Assembly: GCA_964467705.1 (NCBI GenBank)
Contig: CAYXUZ010000002.1
Span: 1-64,000, forward strand
Reading direction: 5' to 3'
DNA from: CAADGU01 sp964467705
GTDB taxonomy: Bacteria; Chloroflexota; Anaerolineae; Promineifilales; Promineifilaceae
DNA: 64,000 nucleotides
In this document: piece after piece, positions 27,332-36,496 of the stretch
How the letters are laid out: the number at the start of each line of letters is the position of its first letter
Position numbering within the stretch: position 1 is the first letter of the stretch
Position numbers and translations under genes: made by a program
Notes under the pieces: model-generated
Seen by the model: only the letters and a program-made list of their open reading frames with translations
Database searches by the model: none
What the model was told of the DNA's origin: nothing

Positions 27332-28915
27332 ATGATGAGAATGCCAATGGAAACCCCATCCTGGATCAAACGGGATTGGTTGTGGATTGCCCTGATTGGT
27401 CTGCTGATGCAGGGATTCTGGGCGCTGCAAATGGCGCATCCTTCGTACATGGATGCCTATTATTACACTACCAATGGGCAGCGGCTGGCGGATGGGTATG
27501 GCTTTACCGAGGAAGTCATCTGGCAATATCTGGATGATCCGGCGGGGCTGCCCACGCCCAGCCATTCCTATTGGATGCCGCTGCCCTCACTGCTGGCGGC
27601 GGCAGGTTATGCCGTTGCCGACAATTTTCGGGCGGCGCAGCTTCCGTTTTGGCTATTGGCGGGGTTGCTGCCGCTACTGACTTATGTGATAAGTTTGCAA
27701 TTTACGGAGGAGCGGTGGCAGGTGTGGGTGGCCTGTTTGTTTACGGCCGTTGGTGGATATTACAGCCGCTTCTTCAACCAGCCGACCACGTTTACCCCCT
27801 TTGCCTGGGCGGGTAGCGCCTGTTTGCTCTTTCTAGCCTGGGGGCATGTGCGGCAACAGGGGCGATGGTGGCTGCTGGCGGGCCTCATGGCCGGGGCAGC
27901 CCACCTCACCCGCGCCGATGGCGTCCTATTTTTTCTCGTCGGCGGCCTGATGTGGCTCTTCTCCCTGCGCGATTGGTACCGCAACCGCACCAACACCCAA
28001 TTACCCAATATCCCAATCGCCCAATTACTCCTCCTCATCCTCGGTTATCTGCTGGTGATGGGTTGGTGGTTTGCCCACAATATGCAGGTGTTCGGACGGC
28101 CGTTGCCCACCGCCGGCACACAGACGATTTTCCTGACACAGTACAACGAGATTTTTGCTTACGGCCGCCACTTTGATTTGCAACATTTGTTAGCCGCTGG
28201 GTGGCCTGCTTTGCTCAAGTCACGGCTGCAAGGGGTCAATCTGGCTGGGCAGACCTTTATTGCCGTCAGTACGCTCCTCTTCCTGTTTCCTTTTATTTTT
28301 TGGGCATGGATCAAGTGGGGGCGACAGGCAGACAAGTGGTCGCTGCTACGGCCGTTGACCTGGTATACGGTGGGGCTATTTGCGGCCATGAGCCTGGTAT
28401 TCACCTGGCCGGGGCAGCGCGGTGGGCTACTCCATTCCTCCGCCTCCATCTGGCCCTGGATGATGGTGTTGGCAGCGGGCGGTATTGACATTGCTGTAGA
28501 TTTTGCTGCTGCCCGGCTGCCCCATTGGCAGCCACAGCGGGCCAAAAAGATATTTTCGGGCATGTTCCTGGGGCTGGCGCTGATCATCAGCGTGGGCACG
28601 CTGAGTACACCAGAGGATATTGATCCAGATATTGTGCAGCAGATTGGGGCGACGCTGCCAGAGACGGCCGTCATCATCTCCGGTAATGCACCCGGATTTT
28701 ATTATCACACGGGACGGCCGTCATTAAGTGTACCTTACGAGCCACCAGAGGTGCTGCTGGCACTGGCAGCCCGCTACGGCAGCGGCTTTCTGGTGTTGGA
28801 TGAGGCGTACCCACGATCACTGGAATCGGTTTATAAAGAAGAAGAGATTCCCGGCATTACGCTGGTGGAACAGTTTGGTCCTTACAAACTGTTCGCCTTA
28901 CAGCCAACGGAGTAA
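27332..28915 (+). CDS. GT-C / GT39-like membrane glycosyltransferase
   Basis: The 527-residue protein has about eleven membrane segments. The early loop Y-M-D-A-Y-Y-Y-T-T-N-G holds the conserved acidic residue of the GT39/ArnT/PMT fold, followed by a second loop S-H-S-Y-W-M-P-L-P. A C-terminal soluble part of about 80 residues has N-A-P-G-F-Y-Y-H-T-G. It probably uses a polyprenyl-phosphate sugar. Four octamers CCCAATNN (27996-28027) are read in frame as a short P-N-I-P-I-A stretch before a membrane segment. Three close in-frame ATGs make the exact start uncertain. Confidence 0.75.
   Translation: MMRMPMETPSWIKRDWLWIALIGLLMQGFWALQMAHPSYMDAYYYTTNGQRLADGYGFTEEVIWQYLDDPAGLPTPSHSYWMPLPSLLAAAGYAVADNFRAAQLPFWLLAGLLPLLTYVISLQFTEERWQVWVACLFTAVGGYYSRFFNQPTTFTPFAWAGSACLLFLAWGHVRQQGRWWLLAGLMAGAAHLTRADGVLFFLVGGLMWLFSLRDWYRNRTNTQLPNIPIAQLLLLILGYLLVMGWWFAHNMQVFGRPLPTAGTQTIFLTQYNEIFAYGRHFDLQHLLAAGWPALLKSRLQGVNLAGQTFIAVSTLLFLFPFIFWAWIKWGRQADKWSLLRPLTWYTVGLFAAMSLVFTWPGQRGGLLHSSASIWPWMMVLAAGGIDIAVDFAAARLPHWQPQRAKKIFSGMFLGLALIISVGTLSTPEDIDPDIVQQIGATLPETAVIISGNAPGFYYHTGRPSLSVPYEPPEVLLALAARYGSGFLVLDEAYPRSLESVYKEEEIPGITLVEQFGPYKLFALQPTE
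27996..28027. repeat. Octamer word array CCCAATNN inside a coding sequence
   Basis: Four exact-length octamers CCCAATTA, CCCAATAT, CCCAATCG, CCCAATTA stand in tandem, with no opposing arm nearby. Confidence 0.8.
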
Positions 28916-28917
28916 CT

Positions 28918-30477
28918 GTGAAGCGGCGATGGGTGATTGTTGGCGGAGCTTGTCTGGTGGGGATAGGGTTATTTTTAGGCGTGTCGGCGCAGCTTGGGGG
29001 ACGGTTGGGATTCCCGTTGGACGATGCCTGGATTCACCAGACATATGCGCGGAATCTAGCGCGGTACGGCCGTTTTGAATACATACCTGGCGTCTCCAGC
29101 GCCGGTTCCACCTCCCCGTTGTGGACATTGTTATTAGCCCTCGGTTATTTGTCAGGTGTCCCTTATTTACTCTGGACTTATCTGTTGGGTGGGCTGTCTT
29201 TGCTCTGGCTGGCCTGGGGGACGATGGCTGTCTGGCGGCAACTGTGGCCGGCACTGGCGGCTCAAGATTGGCTGGCCGGGGCGACGCTGGTGTTGATGTG
29301 GCCGCTGCTGTGGGCCGCCGCCAGCGGCATGGAAACGCTGCTCTTTGCTGCCCTCAGCATGCAAATCGTGGCGCTCTATTTGAAAGAGCAGAGAGTGGGA
29401 GATCAGGAGATTGAGAGACTCCCCACTCTCCCACTCTCTCGATCTCTCCTTTTTCTTGGTTTGCTCTCTGGCCTGCTCATCCTCACCCGCCCGGAAGGAG
29501 TGGCGCTGGTGGCGCTGGTTTTGCTGGGGCTGGTTTTGCGGGCTGGGGAGTGGCGGGCGCGGTTGGTGCGGGTGCTGGTGGTGGCGGGCACGGCTGTGCT
29601 GCTTTTGCTCCCCTACTTCCTTTTTAATTATTGGGCTAATGGCTCGCTCTGGCCGAATACAATGGCCGCCAAGCAAACAGAATATGCCGTTTTATTGCAG
29701 GAGTTCATCGGCTGGCGGCTGGGGCAATTATTGTGGCTGAGTCTGGGTGGCCCGGCAGATAGCTGGCAGGGGATGAGCAGCGCCCATTTGCTGCTGCTGC
29801 CTGGTTTGCTGCTTGCCGGGTGGCAGGCAGTGCGGCAAGACTGGGCGGACAAGAGGCTGGCGGCTACGTTGCTCCTTTTGTGGGCGGGTGGGCATGTGCT
29901 GTTGTATGCCTGGAAGCTGCCGGTGACGTACCAACACGGCCGTTACCTGCTGGGTGTGATGCCAGTCTGGATTTTGTATGGGTTAGCCGGTTGGTTGTTG
30001 CTGCTTTTTGCGCGGCAAGGGGGGCGCAGGTTGTGGTTGGCACAAAAGGTAGCCCAGTTCACGTTTGCCTTTGTCCTGCTTTTCTTCCTGCTGCAAGGGG
30101 CATTGGCCTACGCCACCGATGTGGCGATTATTGAAGGGGAGATGGTGACTGTCGGGCAGTGGTTGGCGGAAAATACGCCACCCAACGCGCTCGTTGCCAC
30201 ACATGATATAGGGGCGATAGGGTATTTTGCGGAACGGCCGTTGCTCGATCTGGCCGGTCTGATTACACCGGAAATTATCCCCCTGCTGGCTGATGAAACG
30301 GCCGTGTCTGAATATGTACTGTCCAGTGAGGCTGATTATGTGGTGACGGCGCCGGGATGGTTGTATACGGCCGTGACGGAATCGGATACGGCCGTCCTGG
30401 TTTTCGCCACCAATTTCCGCCTGACACAGGAGCAGGGCATGAATAATATGGCCGTTTACCGCCTGCAAAACCCATAG
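28918..30477 (+). CDS. GT-C / GT39-like membrane glycosyltransferase
   Basis: The 519-residue protein starts at GTG two nt after the upstream stop. The first loop F-P-L-D-D-A-W-I-H-Q-T-Y-A-R-N-L carries the paired Asp typical of this GT-C group, followed by P-G-V-S-S-A-G-S-T-S-P. About ten membrane segments come next, then a soluble C-terminal tail with T-H-D-I-G-A-I-G-Y-F. Last gene of the glycan cluster. An octamer inverted repeat (29391-29438) is translated in frame as a charged insertion after about residue 155. Confidence 0.78.
   Translation: MKRRWVIVGGACLVGIGLFLGVSAQLGGRLGFPLDDAWIHQTYARNLARYGRFEYIPGVSSAGSTSPLWTLLLALGYLSGVPYLLWTYLLGGLSLLWLAWGTMAVWRQLWPALAAQDWLAGATLVLMWPLLWAAASGMETLLFAALSMQIVALYLKEQRVGDQEIERLPTLPLSRSLLFLGLLSGLLILTRPEGVALVALVLLGLVLRAGEWRARLVRVLVVAGTAVLLLLPYFLFNYWANGSLWPNTMAAKQTEYAVLLQEFIGWRLGQLLWLSLGGPADSWQGMSSAHLLLLPGLLLAGWQAVRQDWADKRLAATLLLLWAGGHVLLYAWKLPVTYQHGRYLLGVMPVWILYGLAGWLLLLFARQGGRRLWLAQKVAQFTFAFVLLFFLLQGALAYATDVAIIEGEMVTVGQWLAENTPPNALVATHDIGAIGYFAERPLLDLAGLITPEIIPLLADETAVSEYVLSSEADYVVTAPGWLYTAVTESDTAVLVFATNFRLTQEQGMNNMAVYRLQNP
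29391..29438. repeat. Octamer-word inverted repeat inside a coding sequence
   Basis: The arms 29391-29402 and 29427-29438 are perfect 12-bp reverse complements of GAGAGTGG-type words. Further degenerate octamers lie between and after them (to about 29449). Confidence 0.82.
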
Positions 30478-30499
30478 TACCTACCCTGGTACTATATTG

Positions 30500-30529
30500 T
30501 TGCCAATGGTTAAATCTTCATGGTATACT
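30500..30529 (+). promoter_or_regulatory. Promoter of the two-component operon
   Basis: TTGCCA (30500-30505) and TATACT (30524-30529) stand 18 bp apart, about 100 nt before the response-regulator gene. Confidence 0.55.
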
Positions 30530-30629
30530 GCGACTGCTCCTATATATGTAAAGTACCATCCCGGCATACATCGCTACCGACCAATTAACGTGAGAAACTC
30601 CCAATTCAAAAAAAGTGAGGTCATAAGCA

Positions 30630-31322
30630 GTGTCAGAGCAAGTCAAATTACTCATAGTTGATGATCACCCCTTGTTCCGTCAGGGGCTATGTGATGTTCT
30701 AGAAACAGACCCGCAACTCAAAGTCGTTGGCGAAGCAGCCGATGGGGAAGTAGCCATCGAAAAAGCGTTTGAAGTGAATCCGGATGTGATTCTGATGGAC
30801 ATTAACCTCCCCACCATCAATGGTCTGCAAGTCACCCGAAAAATCAAAGCCCAACTGCCAGAAATGAAAGTCATTATGATTACCGGCTATGATGACGCCG
30901 AGCAGGTGTTTCATGCTCTTCGCGCTGGTGCTTCCGCCTATTGCCCCAAAGATATTACGCCGGAGGCACTCATCAAAATCATCTACAACGTCCGTGACGG
31001 CAAGTATTATGTGGATGAAAAAACGATGACCTATGATGAATTGATGGCCTGGGTGGAGCAGAAGATCGGCCGTTTTAATGGGCCATTGGTGAGCGATACT
31101 GAAGATTTGTTTGTGCCCTTATCACCACGCGAAATGGAGATTTTAGAGCACGTAACTAAAGGGTTGAGCAACAAAGAGATTGCGTATAAACTGGGGATTA
31201 GTCACCAGACTGTAAAAAATCATATGACTGCCATTTTACGCAAGTTGCGGGTAGATGATCGCACGCAAGCGGCCGTATATGCGCTGCGGCATGGTTGGGT
31301 TCGTCTGGAAGGTACACGTTAA
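30630..31322 (+). CDS. NarL/FixJ-family response regulator
   Basis: The 230-residue protein has a receiver domain (Asp57 in V-I-L-M-D-I-N-L-P, Thr in I-M-I-T-G-Y, Lys in C-P-K-D). The LuxR-type helix-turn-helix at the C terminus reads L-S-P-R-E-M-E-I-L then G-L-S-N-K-E-I-A-Y-K-L-G-I-S. It starts at GTG after a GAGG site. It binds DNA when phosphorylated, most likely by the kinase encoded 26 nt downstream. Nearby targets could include the Tad genes that follow, which is inference from position only. Confidence 0.92.
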   Translation: MSEQVKLLIVDDHPLFRQGLCDVLETDPQLKVVGEAADGEVAIEKAFEVNPDVILMDINLPTINGLQVTRKIKAQLPEMKVIMITGYDDAEQVFHALRAGASAYCPKDITPEALIKIIYNVRDGKYYVDEKTMTYDELMAWVEQKIGRFNGPLVSDTEDLFVPLSPREMEILEHVTKGLSNKEIAYKLGISHQTVKNHMTAILRKLRVDDRTQAAVYALRHGWVRLEGTR

Positions 31323-31348
31323 TTTTGGAGCAGGCAGGTTAAAAACTC

Positions 31349-32422
31349 ATGCTACATCAATCGTCATTGGGTGAAGATAGTTCGTTTCAGGGGTTCATGG
31401 ATGACGCGCAAAAGGATTACGAACAGACCCAGCGCGACCTGAAAGAAATAGACATTCTGATCAAACAAAGTACGGCCGAGGTAGAGCGCCTGGCACAGCG
31501 CAATGCCCAGGTAACGAGCTATGCCAAGCAACTGGAAACGAACTTTGAAACACTGCCCCGTCAAGATATTAAAGAAGCTTATGAAGCATTAAATGACGTA
31601 CAGGTGCGGCTGTACACGATGCGTGGGCAGCTCGAAAAGTTGCAAAGCGATCAGCGTAACCTGGAGCGTCTGGCAGAATTTCAACGCCGCCTGATTGATC
31701 TGGTGGGGTATGGTGACCTGCCCACGATAGGCGGACGGCGCGGTGGGTCAGTGGAACAACCCAATGTTATTCGTGTCATTCAAACAGAAGAAGCGGTGCG
31801 CCAAAGCCTGGTACGCAAGATGCACGACAGCGTAGCTTCATCCATCAGTAATTTCATTTTGCAAGCAGAGATTTGCCAACGCTTTTTTGATGTGAATCCA
31901 GACCGCGCCCGTGCCGAACTGAATGCGCTGAAAAATTCGGCTGGGACGACGTTTAACCACGTCAAAGATTTCATTTTTGATTTACGGCCGATGATGTTGG
32001 ACGACCTGGGTGTGGTACCGACGCTGCGTCGTTACGTGGAATCATTTCAGGAGAAAAACGGCATCCCGGTACCCATCACGGTAACAGGGGTGGAAAGGCG
32101 GTTGGAGAGCCATATTGAGGTGACGATTTTTCGGAATGTGCAGGAGTTGTTGACTAATGCATTGACCCACGCGCAGGCCACCCAAATTCATGTGTCTGTA
32201 GATTTAGCGCCGGAACAGGTGACGGCCGTTGTAGAAGATAATGGGAGCGGGTTCAATGTTGACGAAGCCCTAAACCACAGCAGTAATCGCACCATCGGCC
32301 TAACTACCTTGCGCGAACGAACAGAAATGCTCGGAGGTACATTGAACATCCAGAGCAGCGTCGGTCAGGGTACCAGGGTTGAGTTTGTTATCCCCATTGA
32401 CGATGCCGAATCATTATTTTAA
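31349..32422 (+). CDS. Cytoplasmic DegS-like sensor histidine kinase
   Basis: The 357-residue protein has no membrane segment. Residues about 15-125 are a long coiled coil, as in DegS. The HisKA_3 domain has the phospho-acceptor in R-K-M-H-D-S-V-A-S-S (His159) and F-D-L-R-P-M-M-L-D-D-L-G. The ATPase domain has N-A-L-T-H-A, E-D-N-G-S-G-F and the final G-T-R-V-E-F. It phosphorylates the adjacent NarL-type regulator. The input is not evident; coiled-coil kinases of this kind usually sense cytoplasmic partners. Confidence 0.92.
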   Translation: MLHQSSLGEDSSFQGFMDDAQKDYEQTQRDLKEIDILIKQSTAEVERLAQRNAQVTSYAKQLETNFETLPRQDIKEAYEALNDVQVRLYTMRGQLEKLQSDQRNLERLAEFQRRLIDLVGYGDLPTIGGRRGGSVEQPNVIRVIQTEEAVRQSLVRKMHDSVASSISNFILQAEICQRFFDVNPDRARAELNALKNSAGTTFNHVKDFIFDLRPMMLDDLGVVPTLRRYVESFQEKNGIPVPITVTGVERRLESHIEVTIFRNVQELLTNALTHAQATQIHVSVDLAPEQVTAVVEDNGSGFNVDEALNHSSNRTIGLTTLRERTEMLGGTLNIQSSVGQGTRVEFVIPIDDAESLF

Positions 32423-32499
32423 CCCACGCCACCCTTTGAACCTGAGTACTACCCTCCTATTGGCAACACCTTTGATGAAACTTACACTCCGTTTTTGAG

Positions 32500-32530
32500 A
32501 GTCCTATCCTCTGGTAGGACTTTTGTTTTT
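32500..32530 (+). terminator. Terminator after the histidine kinase
   Basis: A 7-bp stem AGTCCTA/TAGGACT with an 8-nt loop is followed by TTTGTTTTT. It separates the two-component genes from the Tad genes. Confidence 0.85.
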
Positions 32531-32576
32531 CACTTTTCCATACTCTGTTATGTAAACCTGAATACCGCTTGTACTC

Positions 32577-32604
32577 TTGACTTTGCAGAGGAACATAGTA
32601 TGAT
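32577..32604 (+). promoter_or_regulatory. Promoter of the Tad operon
   Basis: TTGACT (32577-32582) and TATGAT (32599-32604) stand 16 bp apart in an AT-rich stretch about 135 nt before cpaE. The remainder of the gap to 32740 shows no other feature I can support. Confidence 0.55.
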
Positions 32605-32740
32605 GGTCGTAGTTTATGGTTCGATTTATGTTATGTTATGCACTGTGTAGTTATTTCCCCCCACAATAAACATTGCACTAACCAAGAGATATTCTCACAC
32701 GTGTCTCAGCAAATCGCTACTAGCAAATCTTGGATATAGA

Positions 32741-34024
32741 ATGGCAGAAAATATTCGTGTACTAATAGTTGATGATCTTCCCGAAACGCGGGAAAATGTT
32801 CGTAAACTGCTCCAATTTGAATCAGACATCGAAGTCATTGGGCAGGCAGGCACAGGCGAAGAAGCTGTTGAAATGGCACAGCAATTTCAGCCAGATATCA
32901 TCCTCATGGATATCAACATGCCTGGCATTGATGGTATAGGCGCCAGTCAAAAAATCACAGAACTTGTTCCCACGGTACAAATCATCATAATGTCCGTGCA
33001 AAGCGATCCGAATTATTTGCGTCGGGCCATGATGGCTGGGGCACGAGATTTTCTAACCAAGCCTTTTGGCGGAGATGAATTAGTTGCTGCAATTCGTCGA
33101 GTTCACGCCAAACGGCCTAATATCCAAATCGGCCCATCTAGGCAAAATAGGGCCAGTGCCAATGTGCCAACGTCTGATATTCCGACCATACCCGAAGGGA
33201 AAATCATCGCCGTCTTCAGCCCTAAAGGCGGCAGTGGGTGTACAACTATTGCCATCAACATGGCTGTCGCCTTAGCCAGACGAGGACAAAAAACTATCCT
33301 GGTTGATGGGAGCCTCCAATTTGGAGATGTGGCTGTGATGCTTGATCTCAAAGGGGTCACCAGCCTGGCCGATATCAGTGAAAGAGGTGAAATTGACGCG
33401 GAGTTGGTAAGTAGTATTGTGCAGGTTCATAAAAGCAATTTGAATGTTCTTTTAGCACCACCAAGGCCGGAAATGGCAGATGTAGTCACCGAAGAGAATA
33501 TCAAAAGTCTCTTGGAAACACTGCGATTAGCATATGATTTTGTGGTTGTTGACACATCATCTTATTTGACAGAAAAAACACTGACTATGCTTGATGTTGC
33601 TAACAGAATTATTCTCGTCACCCAACAAAATCTGCCTAACTTAAAGAATGCGCGCCTATTTCTGGATTTGACCGAAAGTCTTGAATATGAACCAGAAAAA
33701 GTCTGGCTGGTTGTTAATCGCACTTCTGAAGATCAGGGCATTTCAGTTAAGAACATTGGCGATATATTGAAACGGCCAATCGTTATGGAAATCCCTACAG
33801 CCGATCTACCAGCAAGTACTTCTGCCAACAGAGGTATCCCTCTAGTAATGGGGCCAAACCAAAAGCACCCTATCAGTATCTCTTTGATCAAGCTGGCTGA
33901 TTACAGTCGGCGCGAATTGGTGGGTAAACAGTCCGCTGATGGCAAAGTAAAGGCAGGTGCTCAAAAAGATTCTGGCGGCATTTTTGGGCGGTTTTTTGGA
34001 AAACGTGAGCAAGCTGGAGGTTAA
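32741..34024 (+). CDS. cpaE: CpaE/TadZ-like protein: receiver plus MinD/ParA ATPase
   Basis: The 427-residue protein has an N-terminal receiver domain with an intact phospho-acceptor (Asp57 in I-I-L-M-D-I-N-M-P) and F-L-T-K-P-F. A MinD/ParA-type ATPase follows with the deviant Walker A F-S-P-K-G-G-S-G-C-T-T near residue 161. TadZ/CpaE proteins localise the Tad pilus machine at the pole. In many members the receiver is degenerate; here the key residues are kept. No ribosome site is visible at the ATG. The next gene starts 2 nt after its stop. Confidence 0.9.
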   Translation: MAENIRVLIVDDLPETRENVRKLLQFESDIEVIGQAGTGEEAVEMAQQFQPDIILMDINMPGIDGIGASQKITELVPTVQIIIMSVQSDPNYLRRAMMAGARDFLTKPFGGDELVAAIRRVHAKRPNIQIGPSRQNRASANVPTSDIPTIPEGKIIAVFSPKGGSGCTTIAINMAVALARRGQKTILVDGSLQFGDVAVMLDLKGVTSLADISERGEIDAELVSSIVQVHKSNLNVLLAPPRPEMADVVTEENIKSLLETLRLAYDFVVVDTSSYLTEKTLTMLDVANRIILVTQQNLPNLKNARLFLDLTESLEYEPEKVWLVVNRTSEDQGISVKNIGDILKRPIVMEIPTADLPASTSANRGIPLVMGPNQKHPISISLIKLADYSRRELVGKQSADGKVKAGAQKDSGGIFGRFFGKREQAGG

Positions 34025-34026
34025 AC

Positions 34027-35412
34027 GTGTCATTATTAAAACGAATCGAACGAAATCAGGATGTACCCGCACCGTCTCATACAGCAGAACCTTCAAAATT
34101 ACAGGAACTCCGTGTAAAGAGAGCCTCTCCAGCGGTAGGTTCAAGGGATGCCTATGTTGACCTGAAAAACAGAGTACAACAGAAACTCATAGCTGAACTT
34201 GATCCCAGCATGGACATAACCCAAACTTCTGAGGTGCGTGTCACTATTCAGGAAATGTTTGAATCAATGCTGGCAGAAGAAAGCATTGTGCTGACACGAA
34301 ATGAAAAACGAAGACTGTTTGAGGCCATCGTCGCTGAGATTTTAGGTTTTGGCCCTCTTGAGCAATTTCTGCATACGGATGGCGTAACAGAAATCATGGT
34401 GAATGGCCCCAAAAATGTTTACATTGAACGTAAGGGCAAGATCACAAAGACAAATGTCACATTTGAAGACAATGATCACTTACTGCGAATTATAGATCGT
34501 ATTGTGGCTCCTTTAGGGCGTCGAATTGATGAGGGTTCACCAATGGTAGATGCCCGTTTGCCTGATGGCTCGCGTGTCAATGCAGTTGTGCCCCCGATTT
34601 CCATTAACGGGGCCACATTGACCATTCGTATTTTCTCTAAAATCCCCTTTACTATTGAAAATCTAATTGAGTTTGGCAGTATTACACCTGAAGCTGTTGA
34701 GTTTCTAAAAGCATGTGTGGTCTCTAAACTTAATGTTATGATCTCTGGCGGCACAGGTTCGGGCAAAACTACGCTTCTGAATATCTTATCCGGGTTTATC
34801 CCTGATGATGAGCGGATTGTGACGATAGAAAATGCGGCCGAATTGCAGTTGCGACAAGATCATGTAGTGACTTTGGAATCGCGCAGTGCCAATGTTGAAG
34901 GCCGAGGTGAAGTGACAATTCAGGACTTAGTGGTCAATTCATTGCGTATGCGCCCTGACAGGATTATTGTGGGGGAGGTTCGTGGTGGGGAAGCATTGGA
35001 TATGCTTCAAGCGATGAATACAGGGCATGATGGCAGTCTGGCTACAGGTCACGCGAATGGTCCGCGTGATATGCTCTCCCGTTTGGAAACGATGGTTTTG
35101 ATGGCAGGTATGGATTTGCCACATCGGGCCATTCGTGAACAAATCTCGTCAGCTATTCATCTGATTGTGCAACAAGATCGGATGCGAGATGGATCTCGTA
35201 AAGTTGTTTCCATTAGTGAGATTCAAGGCATGGAGGGAGATGTGATCACCATGTCGGAAATTTTTCGATTTGAACAAACAAATATCGAAAATGGCAAGGT
35301 GATTGGACGGCTGCGACCTACTGGGTTGCGACCCAAGTTTATGTGGAAGATCCAAGAAGCAGGCATTATGTTACCGCCTTCAATATTTGGGATTGGTTCT
35401 AGACGACGTTAA
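34027..35412 (+). CDS. cpaF: Tad/type II secretion-like ATPase CpaF (TadA)
   Basis: The 461-residue secretion ATPase has Walker A I-S-G-G-T-G-S-G-K-T-T near residue 246. The Asp box is L-R-M-R-P-D-R-I-I-V-G-E-V-R-G-G-E-A and the His box G-H-D-G-S-L-A-T-G-H-A-N. It powers extension (and possibly retraction) of Tad pili at the inner membrane face. GTG start 2 nt after cpaE implies coupling. Confidence 0.95.
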   Translation: MSLLKRIERNQDVPAPSHTAEPSKLQELRVKRASPAVGSRDAYVDLKNRVQQKLIAELDPSMDITQTSEVRVTIQEMFESMLAEESIVLTRNEKRRLFEAIVAEILGFGPLEQFLHTDGVTEIMVNGPKNVYIERKGKITKTNVTFEDNDHLLRIIDRIVAPLGRRIDEGSPMVDARLPDGSRVNAVVPPISINGATLTIRIFSKIPFTIENLIEFGSITPEAVEFLKACVVSKLNVMISGGTGSGKTTLLNILSGFIPDDERIVTIENAAELQLRQDHVVTLESRSANVEGRGEVTIQDLVVNSLRMRPDRIIVGEVRGGEALDMLQAMNTGHDGSLATGHANGPRDMLSRLETMVLMAGMDLPHRAIREQISSAIHLIVQQDRMRDGSRKVVSISEIQGMEGDVITMSEIFRFEQTNIENGKVIGRLRPTGLRPKFMWKIQEAGIMLPPSIFGIGSRRR

Positions 35413-35442
35413 GGCTGGTTCTATAGATAAAGGAGGTGGCCT

Positions 35443-36447
35443 ATGCCCCCCATCTTAATCATATTTCTTGGTCTAGCAGGTCTTCTTTTGATAGCGGGAG
35501 CGGCCGTTGCTTTAGTAGCAAGTGGTGGCAAACAAGATGTTGATCAACGTCTTGAGCAATTTGTCAGTACCACTACAACAGTTGTTGATATTCCTGAGGA
35601 AAGTGGCGGCAAGCTGGGTGGTCCGGATGTTGCTGACAAGATGGATCGGGCACTTTCCGGTCGGAATTTCTTTCAACCCACTAAAGAAAAAATAGCCAAA
35701 GCGGATATTAAACTGAGGGTCAGCGAGTATTTAGTATTGATGGTGATTTTTGCCTGCATTGGGGCTGCGTTAGGGTATTACTTGCCCCAGGATAATTCCA
35801 GACTCTTAGCCGCTGTCGGATTTCTTGTTGGTTCACGTGTACCTCCAATTTACATCAATATGGCAGCTTCGCGCCGTATGCGGGCGTTTGATGGGCAACT
35901 TAGTGATACGCTGAATTTGTGGGTTAATGCATTACGGTCGGGTTATAGTGTTTTACAGGCAATGGAAGCGATTGCTACTGAATTACCTCCACCCGTTTCG
36001 GTAGAGTTTGAACGAGTAGTGCAGGAAGTACGGTTAGGGTTGAGCGTGGCGCAAGCTTTAGATAATATGTATCGGCGGGTGCCAAGTGAAGATCTAGATT
36101 TGGTCATCACGGCCGTCAATATTCAACGAGAAGTTGGCGGTAACCTGGCCGAGGTTTTAGACAATATCAGCTTTACCATTCGAGAGCGGGTGCGCATCAA
36201 AGGCGAAATTCGCACGTTAACTGCCCAGGGCCGCATTTCCGGCACTGTTATCAGTCTCTTGCCTGTTGTGTTAGGCTTTATCCTCTACATCATCAATCCG
36301 GATTATGTATCTGAATTATGGGTCAAAGAAGCGCCCTGGATATGGCCAGACGTGATTCCCTGTGGATACTTGATGCTCGGCACTGGTTTGATCATGATCG
36401 CGGCTGGCTGGTTTGCCATTCGCAAAATTGTTTCTATCGAGGTTTAA
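35443..36447 (+). CDS. tadB: Tad platform protein TadB
   Basis: The 334-residue protein has a hydrophobic N terminus, two central membrane segments (about 95-140) and a T2SSF domain (about 150-275, with L-P-D/L-S-D-x-L-x-L-W-V-N-A-L-R-S-G). Two C-terminal spans follow. With TadC it forms the inner-membrane platform contacted by CpaF. AAGGAGG precedes the ATG. HIP-like palindromes are nearly absent from this operon. Confidence 0.92.
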   Translation: MPPILIIFLGLAGLLLIAGAAVALVASGGKQDVDQRLEQFVSTTTTVVDIPEESGGKLGGPDVADKMDRALSGRNFFQPTKEKIAKADIKLRVSEYLVLMVIFACIGAALGYYLPQDNSRLLAAVGFLVGSRVPPIYINMAASRRMRAFDGQLSDTLNLWVNALRSGYSVLQAMEAIATELPPPVSVEFERVVQEVRLGLSVAQALDNMYRRVPSEDLDLVITAVNIQREVGGNLAEVLDNISFTIRERVRIKGEIRTLTAQGRISGTVISLLPVVLGFILYIINPDYVSELWVKEAPWIWPDVIPCGYLMLGTGLIMIAAGWFAIRKIVSIEV

Positions 36448-36496
36448 CACATACAACTTACAAGTACAACTGTACCGTTAAGCGGAGGTCCTTCCT

